This document shows, piece after piece, positions 9,877 to 19,275 of a stretch of 64,000 nt of DNA. Made by a program: the position numbers and the translations under genes. The stretch is taken from the NCBI RefSeq assembly GCF_001883705.2, contig NZ_MDEQ02000007.1, positions 282,937 to 346,936 on the forward strand, read 5' to 3'. How positions within the stretch are numbered: position 1 is the first letter of the stretch; the number at the start of each line of letters is the position of its first letter. Origin of the DNA: Burkholderia catarinensis. GTDB taxonomy: Bacteria > Pseudomonadota > Gammaproteobacteria > Burkholderiales > Burkholderiaceae. The notes under the pieces were generated by a model that searched no databases, was not told the DNA's origin, and saw only the letters and a list, made by a program, of their open reading frames with translations.

Positions 9877-9937
9877 CCGGCCCGCTGTGCGGCGCAGCGC
9901 CTGACCGGCATTCATCGCTGGTCAGGCTGTCATTGCA

Positions 9938-10435
9938 TCATTTGCCGTTCGCCGTGGCCGCTTCACGCTCGCGCGCGATTTCGGCCTTCTGCTCTTCCGC
10001 CGACGAACACGCAACCAGAATGCTGCAGTTCACGCGATCGAGCAGTTGCGTATTGCCCGACCCCATCCACCATCTCGACAGCCCGCTGCGGCACCGGTGG
10101 CCGACGACGACGAGGTCGACCTTCAGCTCCTTCGCGAGATTCGCGATTTCGTCGATCGGGTAGCCGAACGCGAAATGGCCTTCGGCCTGCACGCCGCGCT
10201 CGCGCAGCCAGTTCACACCTTCCTGCAGAATTTCGCGCGCGGTTTCCTCGAATCGGCCGCATGCGACGTCGGTCAGCAGCCCCGCGCTCTGTGCAATGCT
10301 CGAGCGCATGTCGACGACCGACAGCAAGTGCGTTTCGGCCTTCAGGTCCATTGCGAGATTGGCGCCGCAACGCAGTGCCTTGCGCCCTTCGAGCGAGCCG
10401 TCGTAACACAGCAAAATCTTGTTGTAGCTAGCCAT
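9938..10435 (-). CDS. Universal stress protein (UspA family)
   Basis: The protein has 165 residues. It begins YNKILLCYDGSLEGRKALR and ends with VGHRCRSGLSRWWMGSGN followed by CSILVA, matching the Usp alpha/beta fold and the G-x2-G-x9-G-(S/T) type nucleotide loop. Usp proteins are cytoplasmic and linked to stress survival. It is transcribed alone, convergent with the DUF2939-like gene. No regulatory site is evident. Confidence 0.92.
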   Translation of the reverse strand: MASYNKILLCYDGSLEGRKALRCGANLAMDLKAETHLLSVVDMRSSIAQSAGLLTDVACGRFEETAREILQEGVNWLRERGVQAEGHFAFGYPIDEIANLAKELKVDLVVVGHRCRSGLSRWWMGSGNTQLLDRVNCSILVACSSAEEQKAEIAREREAATANGK

Positions 10436-10769
10436 GAAGCCTCCCTATCGCGACTACGAGCCTACGCATTCATCATGGTGCGCCGCAATCCAGGACGCAA
10501 GGGATGGAAAACGCTGATTCGCCCCGCTCGGCGCGTGCGCGATGATGCAGTGCACGATCGGTGTGCGCATGCATCGCACCGTGTGCAGGCAGGCCCTGAA
10601 GAGACGCAACCGATGCACTAGAATGGCCCGTTCGTACTCCAGCGGATCATCAGGCGCCGGCGTCGTGCGCTTCGGCCATGCCCATGTGACACGCAGTCGC
10701 CCGATCCGTTCGCAAACCGGCCACGCATCCGGCATGCGGAACGTTTCCGCGCCCGCTTACAACGACAAC

Positions 10770-11690
10770 ATGCCCATGTCCGTCGCACCGATCGATTTAC
10801 GCAACGTCGAAAAGCGCTATGGCGACAAGCTCGTCGTCAACGGCCTGTCCTTCAACGTGCAGGCCGGCGAATGCTACGGCCTGCTCGGGCCGAACGGCGC
10901 CGGCAAGACCACGACGCTGAAAATGCTGCTCGGCCTCGCCCATCCCGATGCGGGCACCATTTCGCTGTGCGGCGAACCGGTCCCATCGCGTGCGCGGCAT
11001 GCGCGCCGGCGTGTCGGCGTCGTCCCTCAGTTCGACAATCTCGACCCCGACTTCACCGTGCGCGAGAACCTGCTCGTGTTCAGCCGCTATTTCGGGATGT
11101 CGGCGCAGGCGGCCCGCACGCTCGTGCAGCCGCTGCTCGAATTCGCGAAGCTCGAGAACAAGGCCGATGCGAAGGTCGGCGAGTTGTCGGGCGGCATGAA
11201 ACGCCGCCTCACGCTCGCCCGCGCGCTGGTCAACGATCCCGACGTGCTGGTGCTCGACGAGCCGACGACGGGCCTCGATCCGCAGGCGCGGCACCTGATG
11301 TGGGAGCGGCTGCGCTCGCTGCTCGCGCGCGGCAAGACGATCCTGATCACCACGCATTTCATGGAAGAAGCCGAACGCCTGTGCGACCGCCTGTGCGTGA
11401 TCGAGGAAGGCCGCAAGATCGCTGAAGGCGCGCCGCACGTACTGATCGAATCGGAGATCGGCTGCGACGTGATCGAGATCTATGGGCCCGATCCGGTCGC
11501 GCTGCGCGACGAGCTGTCGGCATTCGCGAAGCACACCGAGATCAGCGGCGAGACGCTGTTCTGCTATGTGAGCGACGCGGAGCCGCTCAGCGCGCGGCTC
11601 AAGGGTCGCACGGGGTTGCGCTATCTGCATCGCCCGGCCAATCTGGAGGATGTGTTCCTGCGGCTCACGGGCCGCGAAATGCAAGACTGA
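10770..11690 (+). CDS. NodI-type ABC-2 exporter ATPase
   Basis: The protein has 306 residues from the ATG at 10770; the ATG at 10776 is equally possible. It shows Walker [10 protein letters not shown], the signature LSGGMKRRL and Walker [14 protein letters not shown], in a DrrA/NodI-type single-domain ATPase with a C-terminal extension. It pairs with the membrane gene 6 bp downstream. In rhizobia the homologues export lipo-chitin Nod factor; free-living beta-proteobacteria carry relatives with unknown cargo. The upstream gap 10436-10769 (334 bp) holds no gene I can support. Confidence 0.93.
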   Translation: MPMSVAPIDLRNVEKRYGDKLVVNGLSFNVQAGECYGLLGPNGAGKTTTLKMLLGLAHPDAGTISLCGEPVPSRARHARRRVGVVPQFDNLDPDFTVRENLLVFSRYFGMSAQAARTLVQPLLEFAKLENKADAKVGELSGGMKRRLTLARALVNDPDVLVLDEPTTGLDPQARHLMWERLRSLLARGKTILITTHFMEEAERLCDRLCVIEEGRKIAEGAPHVLIESEIGCDVIEIYGPDPVALRDELSAFAKHTEISGETLFCYVSDAEPLSARLKGRTGLRYLHRPANLEDVFLRLTGREMQD

Positions 11691-11696
11691 TCGATC

Positions 11697-12530
11697 ATGG
11701 ACGTCCGCAACTATTCCGCCGCCACACCCTCGGCACCGCTGCGCGAGTCACGCTTCGCGATCGCGATGCCCGCGAACGCGACCAACTGGGTCGCCGTCTG
11801 GCGGCGCAACTATCTCGTCTGGCGCAAGCTTGCGCTTGCGTCGATGTTCGGCAATCTTGCCGATCCGATGATCTATCTGTTCGGGCTCGGTTTCGGGCTC
11901 GGCCTGATGCTCGGCCATGTCGACGGCGTGTCGTATATCGCGTTCCTCGCGGCCGGCACGGTCGGGTCGAGCGTGATGATGTCCGCAAGCTTCGAGTCGA
12001 TGTATTCGGGCTTCTCGCGGATGCACGTGCAGCGCACCTGGGAAGCGATCATGCACACGCCGCTCGCGCTCGGCGACATCGTGCTCGGCGAGATCGTCTG
12101 GGGAGCCAGCAAGGCGATGCTGTCGGGGGGCGCGATCATGCTCGTCGCGGGCGCGCTCGGCTATGCGCGGTTTCCGTCGATGCTCGCGGTGCTGCCCGTG
12201 ATCGCGCTCGCGGGCCTCGCGTTTGCAAGCCTCGCGATGGTCGTCACGGCGCTCGCGCCGTCCTACGATTTCTTCATGTTCTATCAGACGCTCGTGCTGA
12301 CGCCGATGCTGCTGCTGTCGGGCGTGTTCTTCCCGATCACGCAGTTGCCGCCGATCGCGCAGCACGCGGCACATGCGCTGCCGCTCGCGAACGCGGTCGA
12401 ACTGATCCGGCCCGCGATGCTCGGCCGGCCGGCAACCGACATCGCGTTGCATATCGCGGTGCTCGCCGGTTACGCAGTCGGCGGATTCCTGCTGTCCGCG
12501 TGGCTGTTCCGGCGGCGGATGATGCGCTGA
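11697..12530 (+). CDS. NodJ-type ABC-2 transporter permease
   Basis: The protein has 277 residues with about six membrane helices. It contains [20 protein letters not shown] and later [16 protein letters not shown], both typical of the NodJ/ABC-2 permease family. It starts 6 bp after the ATPase stop, so the two subunits form one exporter. No nod genes are nearby, so Nod factor is an unlikely cargo. Confidence 0.93.
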   Translation: MDVRNYSAATPSAPLRESRFAIAMPANATNWVAVWRRNYLVWRKLALASMFGNLADPMIYLFGLGFGLGLMLGHVDGVSYIAFLAAGTVGSSVMMSASFESMYSGFSRMHVQRTWEAIMHTPLALGDIVLGEIVWGASKAMLSGGAIMLVAGALGYARFPSMLAVLPVIALAGLAFASLAMVVTALAPSYDFFMFYQTLVLTPMLLLSGVFFPITQLPPIAQHAAHALPLANAVELIRPAMLGRPATDIALHIAVLAGYAVGGFLLSAWLFRRRMMR

Positions 12531-12567
12531 CGGCCGGCGCACCGGGCGCCGGCTTCATGCAACGACG

Positions 12568-12990
12568 TTACTCGTCGTCGTCGCTCCACGGGATCTCGAC
12601 GTCGGTCAGGAACGCGACGGTTGCGAGCGGGCCGCCTTCCTGGCGCCCGAGCTTGCCGTCCGCGCGATGCCATTCGACGCGGAACTGCGTGCCCGGATCG
12701 TCGGCTACCAGATAAACCGTGCGCAGTTCTTCCTTTTCGGCTTCATCCACCGGGCCGTCGAACGACACCAGCATCTTCTGCGGCCACAGGCCGTTGACGG
12801 GATCGTAAATGCGGTCGCCCTGCGGAATGTCGATGCTGGCGTCGACGCCGATCGTTGCGGAGGCCTCGATGATCATCGTGCCGAGTGCGTTCAGCACGGC
12901 AGTCGCCCGCGCGGAATTGGCCTGGCGGATCGCGAGATCGCCGCGCGTCAGCGCCTTTTCGAGTCGAGGATGGATCTTCGGTTGGGTCAT
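12568..12990 (-). CDS. Conserved protein of unknown function
   Basis: The protein has 140 residues and is acidic at the C-terminus (IPWSDDDE). It has no signal peptide or membrane helix. The sequence is well ordered, with the segment IYDPVNGLWPQKMLVSFDGPVD and a charged middle, so it is a likely cytoplasmic protein. It is convergent with the NodJ-like gene and 100 bp from the next gene on the same strand. I do not recognise the family. Confidence 0.8.
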   Translation of the reverse strand: MTQPKIHPRLEKALTRGDLAIRQANSARATAVLNALGTMIIEASATIGVDASIDIPQGDRIYDPVNGLWPQKMLVSFDGPVDEAEKEELRTVYLVADDPGTQFRVEWHRADGKLGRQEGGPLATVAFLTDVEIPWSDDDE

Positions 12991-13092
12991 GCGTTTTCCT
13001 GTTTGCTTCTTGTAAAGGGCGCCGCCCCCATGAAACGGCGGCGCCGGGTAAATATGACGATTGCTCCCGACTGGCGCGCCGCTCGGCGCGCG

Positions 13093-14151
13093 TCAGAACC
13101 CCAGCGCGACCGCGAGCAATCCGCTCGCGATCCCGAACACGACGACAAGGATCGCGACGATTGCCAGCATGTAAGGCTTGAACGAACGCGCGAGCATCGC
13201 GAGCGACGGCACGCTGATCGGCGGCAGCGTCATCAGCAGCGCGGCGGCCGGGCCGACGCCCATGCCGAGCGACAGCATCGCCTGGATGATCGGCACCTCG
13301 CCCGCCGTCGGGATCACGAACAGCATGCCCGCGACCGCGAATGCAACGATCCAGCCGAGATGATTGCCGATGTCCGGACCGATATGCGGGAACAGCCACG
13401 CGCGCGCGGCGCCGAGCAGCAGCACGAGCACGATGTATTCGGGCACGAGCCGCACGGCCATGCGCGCGAGCAACTTCACCCAGCGGACAAACGGATTGCC
13501 GGCCGCGGCCTGCCCGGCCGCCAGCGCGGCGAGCTGCGCATCGTCGATGCCGCGGTCTTCAGGACGCGCGATGCGGTTCAGCAGATAGCCGATCCCGAAC
13601 ACCATCGCGATGCCGAGCACGAGGCGCAGCGCGCTCCAGTGCCAGCCGAGCACGAAGCCCATGAAGACCAGCGCCGCCGGGTTCAGCACCGTGTTGCCGA
13701 GCCAGAACGCGACCGCGCCGCCCGGCGACGCGTGGCGCGCACGCAGGCCCGCGACGACCGGCGCCGCGCAGCACGTACACATCATGCCCGGCAGCGACAA
13801 CAGGCCGCCCGCGGCGACGCTGCCGAACCCGGTGCGGCCGAGTACGCGCGCAACCCAGTGCGCGGGCAGCAGCGCCTGCACGGCCGAACCGAGCAGCAGG
13901 CCGAGCACCATCGCCTGCCAGATCGCCTTGCCGTACGCCCACGCGTAGTCGAGCGCGGCTTTCAGCGACGGCTCGGGTGCGGCCGCCGACGTGCCCATCA
14001 GGATCGACTGGCCGATCGAATGATGCTCGGCGGCAACGAACGCCTTGTTGTAGTACGGGAACCATTTCACATAGAACAGTCCCGCGACCGCGATCAGCAG
14101 GAAGGTCATCCAGCCGAGGGCGGGATTGGGTTGGGTGCGTGTCGTCGTCAT
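13093..14151 (-). CDS. DUF318/ArsP-like permease
   Basis: The protein has 352 residues and about eight membrane helices. It contains the cysteine signature MMCTCCAAPV after a glycine-rich helix, and a second repeat with FVIPTAGEVPIIQAM, as in the DUF318 (ArsP_1) permease family. Some members export trivalent organoarsenicals. Its ATG overlaps the stop of the selenouridine synthase gene in ATGA, so the two are translationally coupled, which hints at selenium- or thiol-reactive metalloid handling. Substrate and direction are inferred only. Confidence 0.85.
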   Translation of the reverse strand: MTTTRTQPNPALGWMTFLLIAVAGLFYVKWFPYYNKAFVAAEHHSIGQSILMGTSAAAPEPSLKAALDYAWAYGKAIWQAMVLGLLLGSAVQALLPAHWVARVLGRTGFGSVAAGGLLSLPGMMCTCCAAPVVAGLRARHASPGGAVAFWLGNTVLNPAALVFMGFVLGWHWSALRLVLGIAMVFGIGYLLNRIARPEDRGIDDAQLAALAAGQAAAGNPFVRWVKLLARMAVRLVPEYIVLVLLLGAARAWLFPHIGPDIGNHLGWIVAFAVAGMLFVIPTAGEVPIIQAMLSLGMGVGPAAALLMTLPPISVPSLAMLARSFKPYMLAIVAILVVVFGIASGLLAVALGF

Positions 14152-15275
14152 CGTGTGGTCGTCGATTGGTCTTGATCGGTTTCGGATTTCGCGCCTGCGG
14201 CAAGCGCGGCCGAGGCGTGCAACCCGGCTTGCGCGAGTTGGGCCAGCAGCATGCGCGCCTGATCGCGCACATCGGCCGCATTGGGCCGGAAAGTGAACGT
14301 CAGCGCCCGGTTCGGCTTGTTGTACGTCGCGCGGTAAGTGCGCGCATAGGCGGGATCGTAATGCTTGTCGATCAGTTCGGTGAACAGGTCGGCCCGCGCG
14401 TTCGCATCGATCAGCGCATTCCAGTGCGTCACCTCCTCGCGGCTGTGCAGGCCGATCAGCCGATGAAGTTGCGCCTTGAACGCAGCGGGTTCGTCGAACA
14501 GGTGGGCGTAATCCTCGAGGAGGAACGCGATGCGCTCGTCGTGTGCGGCGTCGACCTGCACCCACGGTCCTGCGTGAAACGCGTCGATCAGCGCAATCGG
14601 CAACTGCACGAGCCCGATCCTGCGGCTTTCCGACTCGACGAACACCGGCCATTCGGGGTCGAAACACCCAAGCGTTTCGACGAGCCCCGAATCGAATCCC
14701 TTCTGCGTCGGCTGCGGCTTGCCCGGCAGCGCGCCGAGCAGCGAGCCGCGATGGCACGCGAGCGCTTCTAGATCGAGCGTCTGCGCACCCACGTCGCGCA
14801 GCGCGTTCAGCAGGCGCGTCTTGCCGCATCCCGTATGGCCGACGAGCGCGATGTAGCGAAAGCGCGTCGGCAGCGAGTCGAGCGTCGCGCACACCGAGCG
14901 CCGGTACGCCTTGTACCCGCCGTCGAGCTGGCGCGCCTTCCAGCCGATCAGGTTGAACCAGGTCGTCATCGAGCCCGAGCGCTTGCCGCCGCGCCAGCAG
15001 TAGATCAGCGGCCGCCAGTTGCGCGGCCGGTCGGCGAACGTCGTGTCGAGATGGCGCGCGATGTTGCGCGCGACGATCGCCGCGCCGACGCGCGTCGCGT
15101 CGTAGGCCGACACCTGACGGTACATCGTGCCGATGAGCACGCGCTCTTCGTTGCTGAGCACGGGCGCGTTCAGTGCGCCGGGAATATGGTCCTCGGCGAA
15201 CTCGAGCGGCGTGCGCACGTCGATGATCTCGTCGAACTCGCCGGCGCGATCGAGGGTGACAATCAGGTTCTTCAA
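14148..15275 (-). CDS. mnmH: tRNA 2-selenouridine synthase (SelU/MnmH)
   Basis: The protein has 375 residues. An N-terminal rhodanese domain has catalytic Cys93 in IYCWRGGKRS, followed by a P-loop GHTGCGKT at about 146-153 and a C-terminal domain. It replaces sulfur by selenium at wobble 2-thiouridine of certain tRNAs, using selenophosphate, via a geranylated intermediate. No selD is in the window. It is the first gene of a two-gene unit with the DUF318 permease. Confidence 0.95.
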   Translation of the reverse strand: MKNLIVTLDRAGEFDEIIDVRTPLEFAEDHIPGALNAPVLSNEERVLIGTMYRQVSAYDATRVGAAIVARNIARHLDTTFADRPRNWRPLIYCWRGGKRSGSMTTWFNLIGWKARQLDGGYKAYRRSVCATLDSLPTRFRYIALVGHTGCGKTRLLNALRDVGAQTLDLEALACHRGSLLGALPGKPQPTQKGFDSGLVETLGCFDPEWPVFVESESRRIGLVQLPIALIDAFHAGPWVQVDAAHDERIAFLLEDYAHLFDEPAAFKAQLHRLIGLHSREEVTHWNALIDANARADLFTELIDKHYDPAYARTYRATYNKPNRALTFTFRPNAADVRDQARMLLAQLAQAGLHASAALAAGAKSETDQDQSTTTR

Positions 15276-15339
15276 TTTGGCGTCGAACAGGGGCGATGCG
15301 ACTCGATGAGCCGCATGGGCACGGAAGGCGGATTGACGA

Positions 15340-16293
15340 TTATCTCACGGGCCGGCGTCTCGGGCCGCGCACGGTAGTCGGCGGCGACGATGCGACCTGC
15401 ATCGCGTCGATCAGGTGGTCGCGGAACGCCCGTACCGACGCGGGCAGATCGCGCCCCGCCATCGTCTGCACCTGGATGCTGCGTTCGCGCAATTGCGGGT
15501 TTGTCATAGGTACGACGACGAAGCCGTCCGCATCGAAGCGGTCGCGCACCGACAACAGCCCCGTGAACATCACCGCACCCGTGCGCCGCGCGTAGCCGTA
15601 CATCGCCGCCGTGTTGTTGCTCGTCAGTTCGGGTTCGAGCAGCGGCCCGTCGAGCGCGCACGCGATGTCGATCAGTTGGCGCACCGTCGTGCCGGCCTCG
15701 GGCAGCACGTGCGCGTGCCGTGCGACATCGGCGAGCGACACCGCGTCGCGCGTCGCGAGCGGATGATCGTGCCGCACCAGCGCGAAAACCGGCGCGCGCT
15801 CGGTGTGCTCGACGCGCACGCCCTTCTCCGGCGCGAGGCTGAAGGTCAACGCGATATCCGCATCGCCGTCGCGCACGCGCCGCGTCGCATCCGCCGGCGA
15901 CACGACCCATACGGTGAAATCGACGCCCGGGTGGCGCGCCTTGAAGGTCGCGAGCGCGCCCGGCAGGAAATCGATCGCGAACCCTTCCGAGCATGCGATC
16001 TTCAGCAGGCTGCCGTGCAGCGCGTCGAGCCCGCCGATGTCCTTCATCACGTGCTCGGCCTCCAGCAGGCTGCGCTGCGCAAAGGCCAGCAGCCGCTCGC
16101 CGGCCTCCGACAGCGCCATCCCGCGCGGCCGGCGCTCGAACAGCGGCGCGCCGAGCTCGCTTTCCAGTTTCGCGATCTGGCGGCTGATCGCCGATACGGC
16201 CACGTGCAACCGCGCGGACGCGTCGCTGATCGAGCCGGTCCGCGCCACCTCGACGAAATACCGCAACGCCAGGCCATGCAGGAAAGCCGCCAT
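15340..16293 (-). CDS. LysR-family transcriptional regulator
   Basis: The protein has 317 residues from the ATG at 16293, with GGAG 9 nt upstream; an earlier ATG at 16314 has a poorer ribosome site. The N-terminal helix-turn-helix reads GSISDASARLHVAVSAISRQIAKLE, and a substrate-binding domain fills the rest. It is divergent from the M20 peptidase-MFS pair across about 165 bp, so it most likely regulates those genes. The effector is unknown. Confidence 0.92.
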   Translation of the reverse strand: MAAFLHGLALRYFVEVARTGSISDASARLHVAVSAISRQIAKLESELGAPLFERRPRGMALSEAGERLLAFAQRSLLEAEHVMKDIGGLDALHGSLLKIACSEGFAIDFLPGALATFKARHPGVDFTVWVVSPADATRRVRDGDADIALTFSLAPEKGVRVEHTERAPVFALVRHDHPLATRDAVSLADVARHAHVLPEAGTTVRQLIDIACALDGPLLEPELTSNNTAAMYGYARRTGAVMFTGLLSVRDRFDADGFVVVPMTNPQLRERSIQVQTMAGRDLPASVRAFRDHLIDAMQVASSPPTTVRGPRRRPVR

Positions 16294-16458
16294 CGTTCTG
16301 TCTCCGCGCCGCATCCGGCCGTTCTGCTTTGCCTTTTCGGCAAAGAAAGATTCGAAATTCGATCATTGTGACAAAAAAAACGGCTTTCTAGAATCGATCG
16401 CACTTCACGTTGCATGCATGACCCGTGTGCACCGCGAACCCGACAGAGGAGACACGAC

Positions 16459-17880
16459 TTGACCCGTACCGCCGCCATCCAGCACGCGCTGAACCAGTTC
16501 GAATCCGGCGCGTTCTTCACGACCCTGAGCCGCCGCGTGGGCCTGCGCACCGAAAGCCAGGAAAGCGGCACCGAAGCCGCGCTGCGCGCATACCTGACCG
16601 ACGAGATCGCGCCCGAGGCCGCCCGCCTCGGCTTCACGTCGCGGATCGTCGACAATCCCGTCGACGGTGGCGGCCCGTTCCTGCTCGCATCGCGCCACGA
16701 AGACGACGCACTGCCGACCGTGCTGATCTACGGCCACGGCGACGTCGTGCGCGGCTACGACGCGCAGTGGCGCGCGCCGCTGTCGCCGTGGACGCTGACG
16801 GCCGACGGCGACCGCTGGTACGGTCGCGGCAGCGCCGACAACAAGGGCCAGCACACGATCAACCTGGCCGCGCTGGCAAGCGTGCTCGACGCACGCGGCG
16901 GCCGGCTCGGCTTCAATGCGAAGCTGCTGATCGAGATGGGCGAGGAAACGGGGTCGCCGGGCCTCGACGCGCTGTGCCGCCAGGAGCGCGACGCGCTCGC
17001 GGCCGACGTGCTGATCGCGTCCGACGGCCCGCGCATCGCCGCCGCGCGCCCAACGGTATTCCTCGGCTCGCGCGGCGCGGTCAATTTCAAGCTGAGCCTG
17101 CGCGCCCGCGACGGCGCGCACCATTCCGGCAACTGGGGCGGGCTGCTGCGCAATCCGGCGATCGTGCTCGCGCATGCGCTCGCGAGTCTCGTCGACGCGC
17201 GCGGCGCGATTCGCGTCGCGGGGCTGCGCCCGCCGCCGATCCCGGCCGCCGTGCGCGACGCGCTCGCTGATCTCTCCGTCGGCGGCGGCCCGGGCGACCC
17301 CGCGCTCGACGCCGACTGGGGCGAGCCCGGCCTGTCCGCGGCCGAGCGCGTGTTCGGCTGGAACACGTTCGAGATTCTCGCGTTCAAGGCCGGCAACCCC
17401 GAGCACCCCGTCAATGCGATTCCGCCCGCCGCCTTTGCGCACTGCCAGTTGCGCTTCGTCGTCGGCACCGACTGGAAAGCACTGCATGCGCATCTGCGCG
17501 CGCACCTCGATGCGCACGGCTTCACCGACATTGAAATCGACGTCGAACGCGGCGCACCGGCGACGCGCGTGCCGCCGGACGATCCGTGGGTCCGCTGGGC
17601 CGTCGCGTCGCTTGCGCGGACCACCGGCAAGAAGCCCGCGATCCTGCCGAATCTCGGCGGCACGCTGCCGAACGAAGTGTTCGCCGACACGCTCGGGCTG
17701 CCGACGCTGTGGGTGCCGCATTCGTACCCGGCGTGCTCGCAGCACGCGCCCGACGAGCACCTGCTCGCAAGCGTCGTCAGCGAGGGGCTGCAGATGATGG
17801 CCGGCCTCTTCTGGGATCTCGGCGACGACGCGCCGCCCGTTCGCCGCGCGGCGCACGCCGCGGCCGGCGCCGCCCTGTAA
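16459..17880 (+). CDS. M20-family metallopeptidase
   Basis: The protein has 473 residues. I place the start at the TTG at 16459, with GAGGAG 7 nt upstream; no ATG fits as well. Zinc-site motifs are present: YGHGDVV (His and Asp), RGSADNKGQ (bridging Asp) and MGEETGSPG (catalytic Glu). Members cleave dipeptides or deacylate N-acyl amino acids. The next gene is an MHS transporter 35 bp downstream, and a LysR gene is divergent, so this is a small uptake-and-hydrolysis unit for an unknown amide or peptide. Confidence 0.9.
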   Translation: MTRTAAIQHALNQFESGAFFTTLSRRVGLRTESQESGTEAALRAYLTDEIAPEAARLGFTSRIVDNPVDGGGPFLLASRHEDDALPTVLIYGHGDVVRGYDAQWRAPLSPWTLTADGDRWYGRGSADNKGQHTINLAALASVLDARGGRLGFNAKLLIEMGEETGSPGLDALCRQERDALAADVLIASDGPRIAAARPTVFLGSRGAVNFKLSLRARDGAHHSGNWGGLLRNPAIVLAHALASLVDARGAIRVAGLRPPPIPAAVRDALADLSVGGGPGDPALDADWGEPGLSAAERVFGWNTFEILAFKAGNPEHPVNAIPPAAFAHCQLRFVVGTDWKALHAHLRAHLDAHGFTDIEIDVERGAPATRVPPDDPWVRWAVASLARTTGKKPAILPNLGGTLPNEVFADTLGLPTLWVPHSYPACSQHAPDEHLLASVVSEGLQMMAGLFWDLGDDAPPVRRAAHAAAGAAL

Positions 17881-17915
17881 CGCGCTTCGCCCCTTTCTCG
17901 GGACTCGCACACACA

Positions 17916-19202
17916 ATGAATACGACCACCCTGACCTCGCAGGATGCTGCCCGCCCTAGCGCCGCGAAGATGCGACGCATCATTTTCGCGGCATCGATCG
18001 GCAACGCGCTCGAATGGTTCGACCTGATCGTCTACGGCTTCTTCGCCGTGACGATCGCCAAGCTGTTCTTCCCCGCGACGAGCGAAGCGACGTCGCTGAT
18101 GCTCACGCTCGGCACGTTCGGGCTGTCCTACCTGATCCGGCCGATCGGCGGCTTCGTGCTCGGCGCGTACGCGGACCGCGCGGGCCGCAAGGCATCGCTG
18201 CTGCTGTCGATCGCGATGATGATGGCCGGCACGCTGCTGATCGCGCTGATGCCGACCTACGCGTCGATCGGCATACTCGCCCCGCTCGGGATCATGCTGT
18301 CTCGGCTCATGCAGGGGTTCTCCGCGGGCGGCGAATTCGCGAGCTCGACCGCGTTCCTCGTCGAGCACGCGCCGCAGCGGCGCGGCTTCATGTCGAGCTG
18401 GCAGTTCGCGAGCCAGGGCCTCGCGACGCTGCTCGCATCGGGCTTCGGCGCGCTGCTGACGTCCACGCTGACATCCGCGCAACTCGAAAGCTGGGGCTGG
18501 CGCGTGCCGTTCCTGTTCGGTCTCGCGATCGGCCCGATCGGGCTGTACATCCGCCGCTACGTCGACGAAGGCGTCGAGTTCAAGACGCAGGCGCGCTCCG
18601 AAGCACCCGTGCGCGAGCTGTTCGCGGACCAGAAGCTGCGGCTGCTGCTGTCGATCGGCGCGCTGGTGATCTCGACCGCGATCAACTACATGGTGCTGTA
18701 CATGCCGACCTATGCGATCAAGCAGCTCGGGCTGCCCGCGTCGACGGGCTTCACGGCGACGCTCGCGACCGGCTTCGTGCTGACGCTCGTCACGCCGGTC
18801 GTCGGCCACCTGTCCGATCGCACCGGGAGGATCCGCATGATGGCGGTCGCGGCGGCCCTGATGCTCGTCACCGTCTGGCCGACGTTCGCGTGGCTCACGC
18901 GCCACGCATCGTTCGCGACGATGCTCGCCGCCCTGGTCTGGATCGGTGCGCTGAAGGCAATGTACTGCGGCGCACTGCCGGCGCTGATGGCCGAACTGTT
19001 CCCGCCGCAGACACGCGCAACGGGGCTCGCGGTCAGCTACAACACGGGCGTCACGCTGTTCGGCGGCTTCGCGCCGTTCGTCATCACCTGGCTGATCAGC
19101 ACGACCGGCAACCGGCTGTCTCCGGCGCTCTATCTGATGGGCTGCGCGCTGCTGAGCCTTGCCGCGCTGTTCGTCGCGCGCACACGGCTCAAGATGCGAT
19201 AG
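17916..19202 (+). CDS. MFS transporter, metabolite:H+ symporter family
   Basis: The protein has 428 residues and 12 predicted helices. It begins with ASIGNALEWFDLIVYGFFA, the MHS-family first helix, and has the loop motif GAYADRAGRKASLL. MHS members bring in carboxylates, osmolytes or related small acids with protons. Co-transcription with the M20 peptidase suggests the substrate is the peptidase's substrate or product. Confidence 0.92.
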   Translation: MNTTTLTSQDAARPSAAKMRRIIFAASIGNALEWFDLIVYGFFAVTIAKLFFPATSEATSLMLTLGTFGLSYLIRPIGGFVLGAYADRAGRKASLLLSIAMMMAGTLLIALMPTYASIGILAPLGIMLSRLMQGFSAGGEFASSTAFLVEHAPQRRGFMSSWQFASQGLATLLASGFGALLTSTLTSAQLESWGWRVPFLFGLAIGPIGLYIRRYVDEGVEFKTQARSEAPVRELFADQKLRLLLSIGALVISTAINYMVLYMPTYAIKQLGLPASTGFTATLATGFVLTLVTPVVGHLSDRTGRIRMMAVAAALMLVTVWPTFAWLTRHASFATMLAALVWIGALKAMYCGALPALMAELFPPQTRATGLAVSYNTGVTLFGGFAPFVITWLISTTGNRLSPALYLMGCALLSLAALFVARTRLKMR

Positions 19203-19275
19203 CAAAAAGCAACGACGGCGGAGCAGCGCCGACGCGGCCCGTAGCGGCATCGCTGCCGCACGGGCCGCCCGCCGT

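Noticed and set aside
16405..19250. Long minus-strand frames opposite the peptidase and MFS genes
   Set aside because: Arg/Ala-rich shadows caused by high third-position GC; the plus strand carries clear family motifs.
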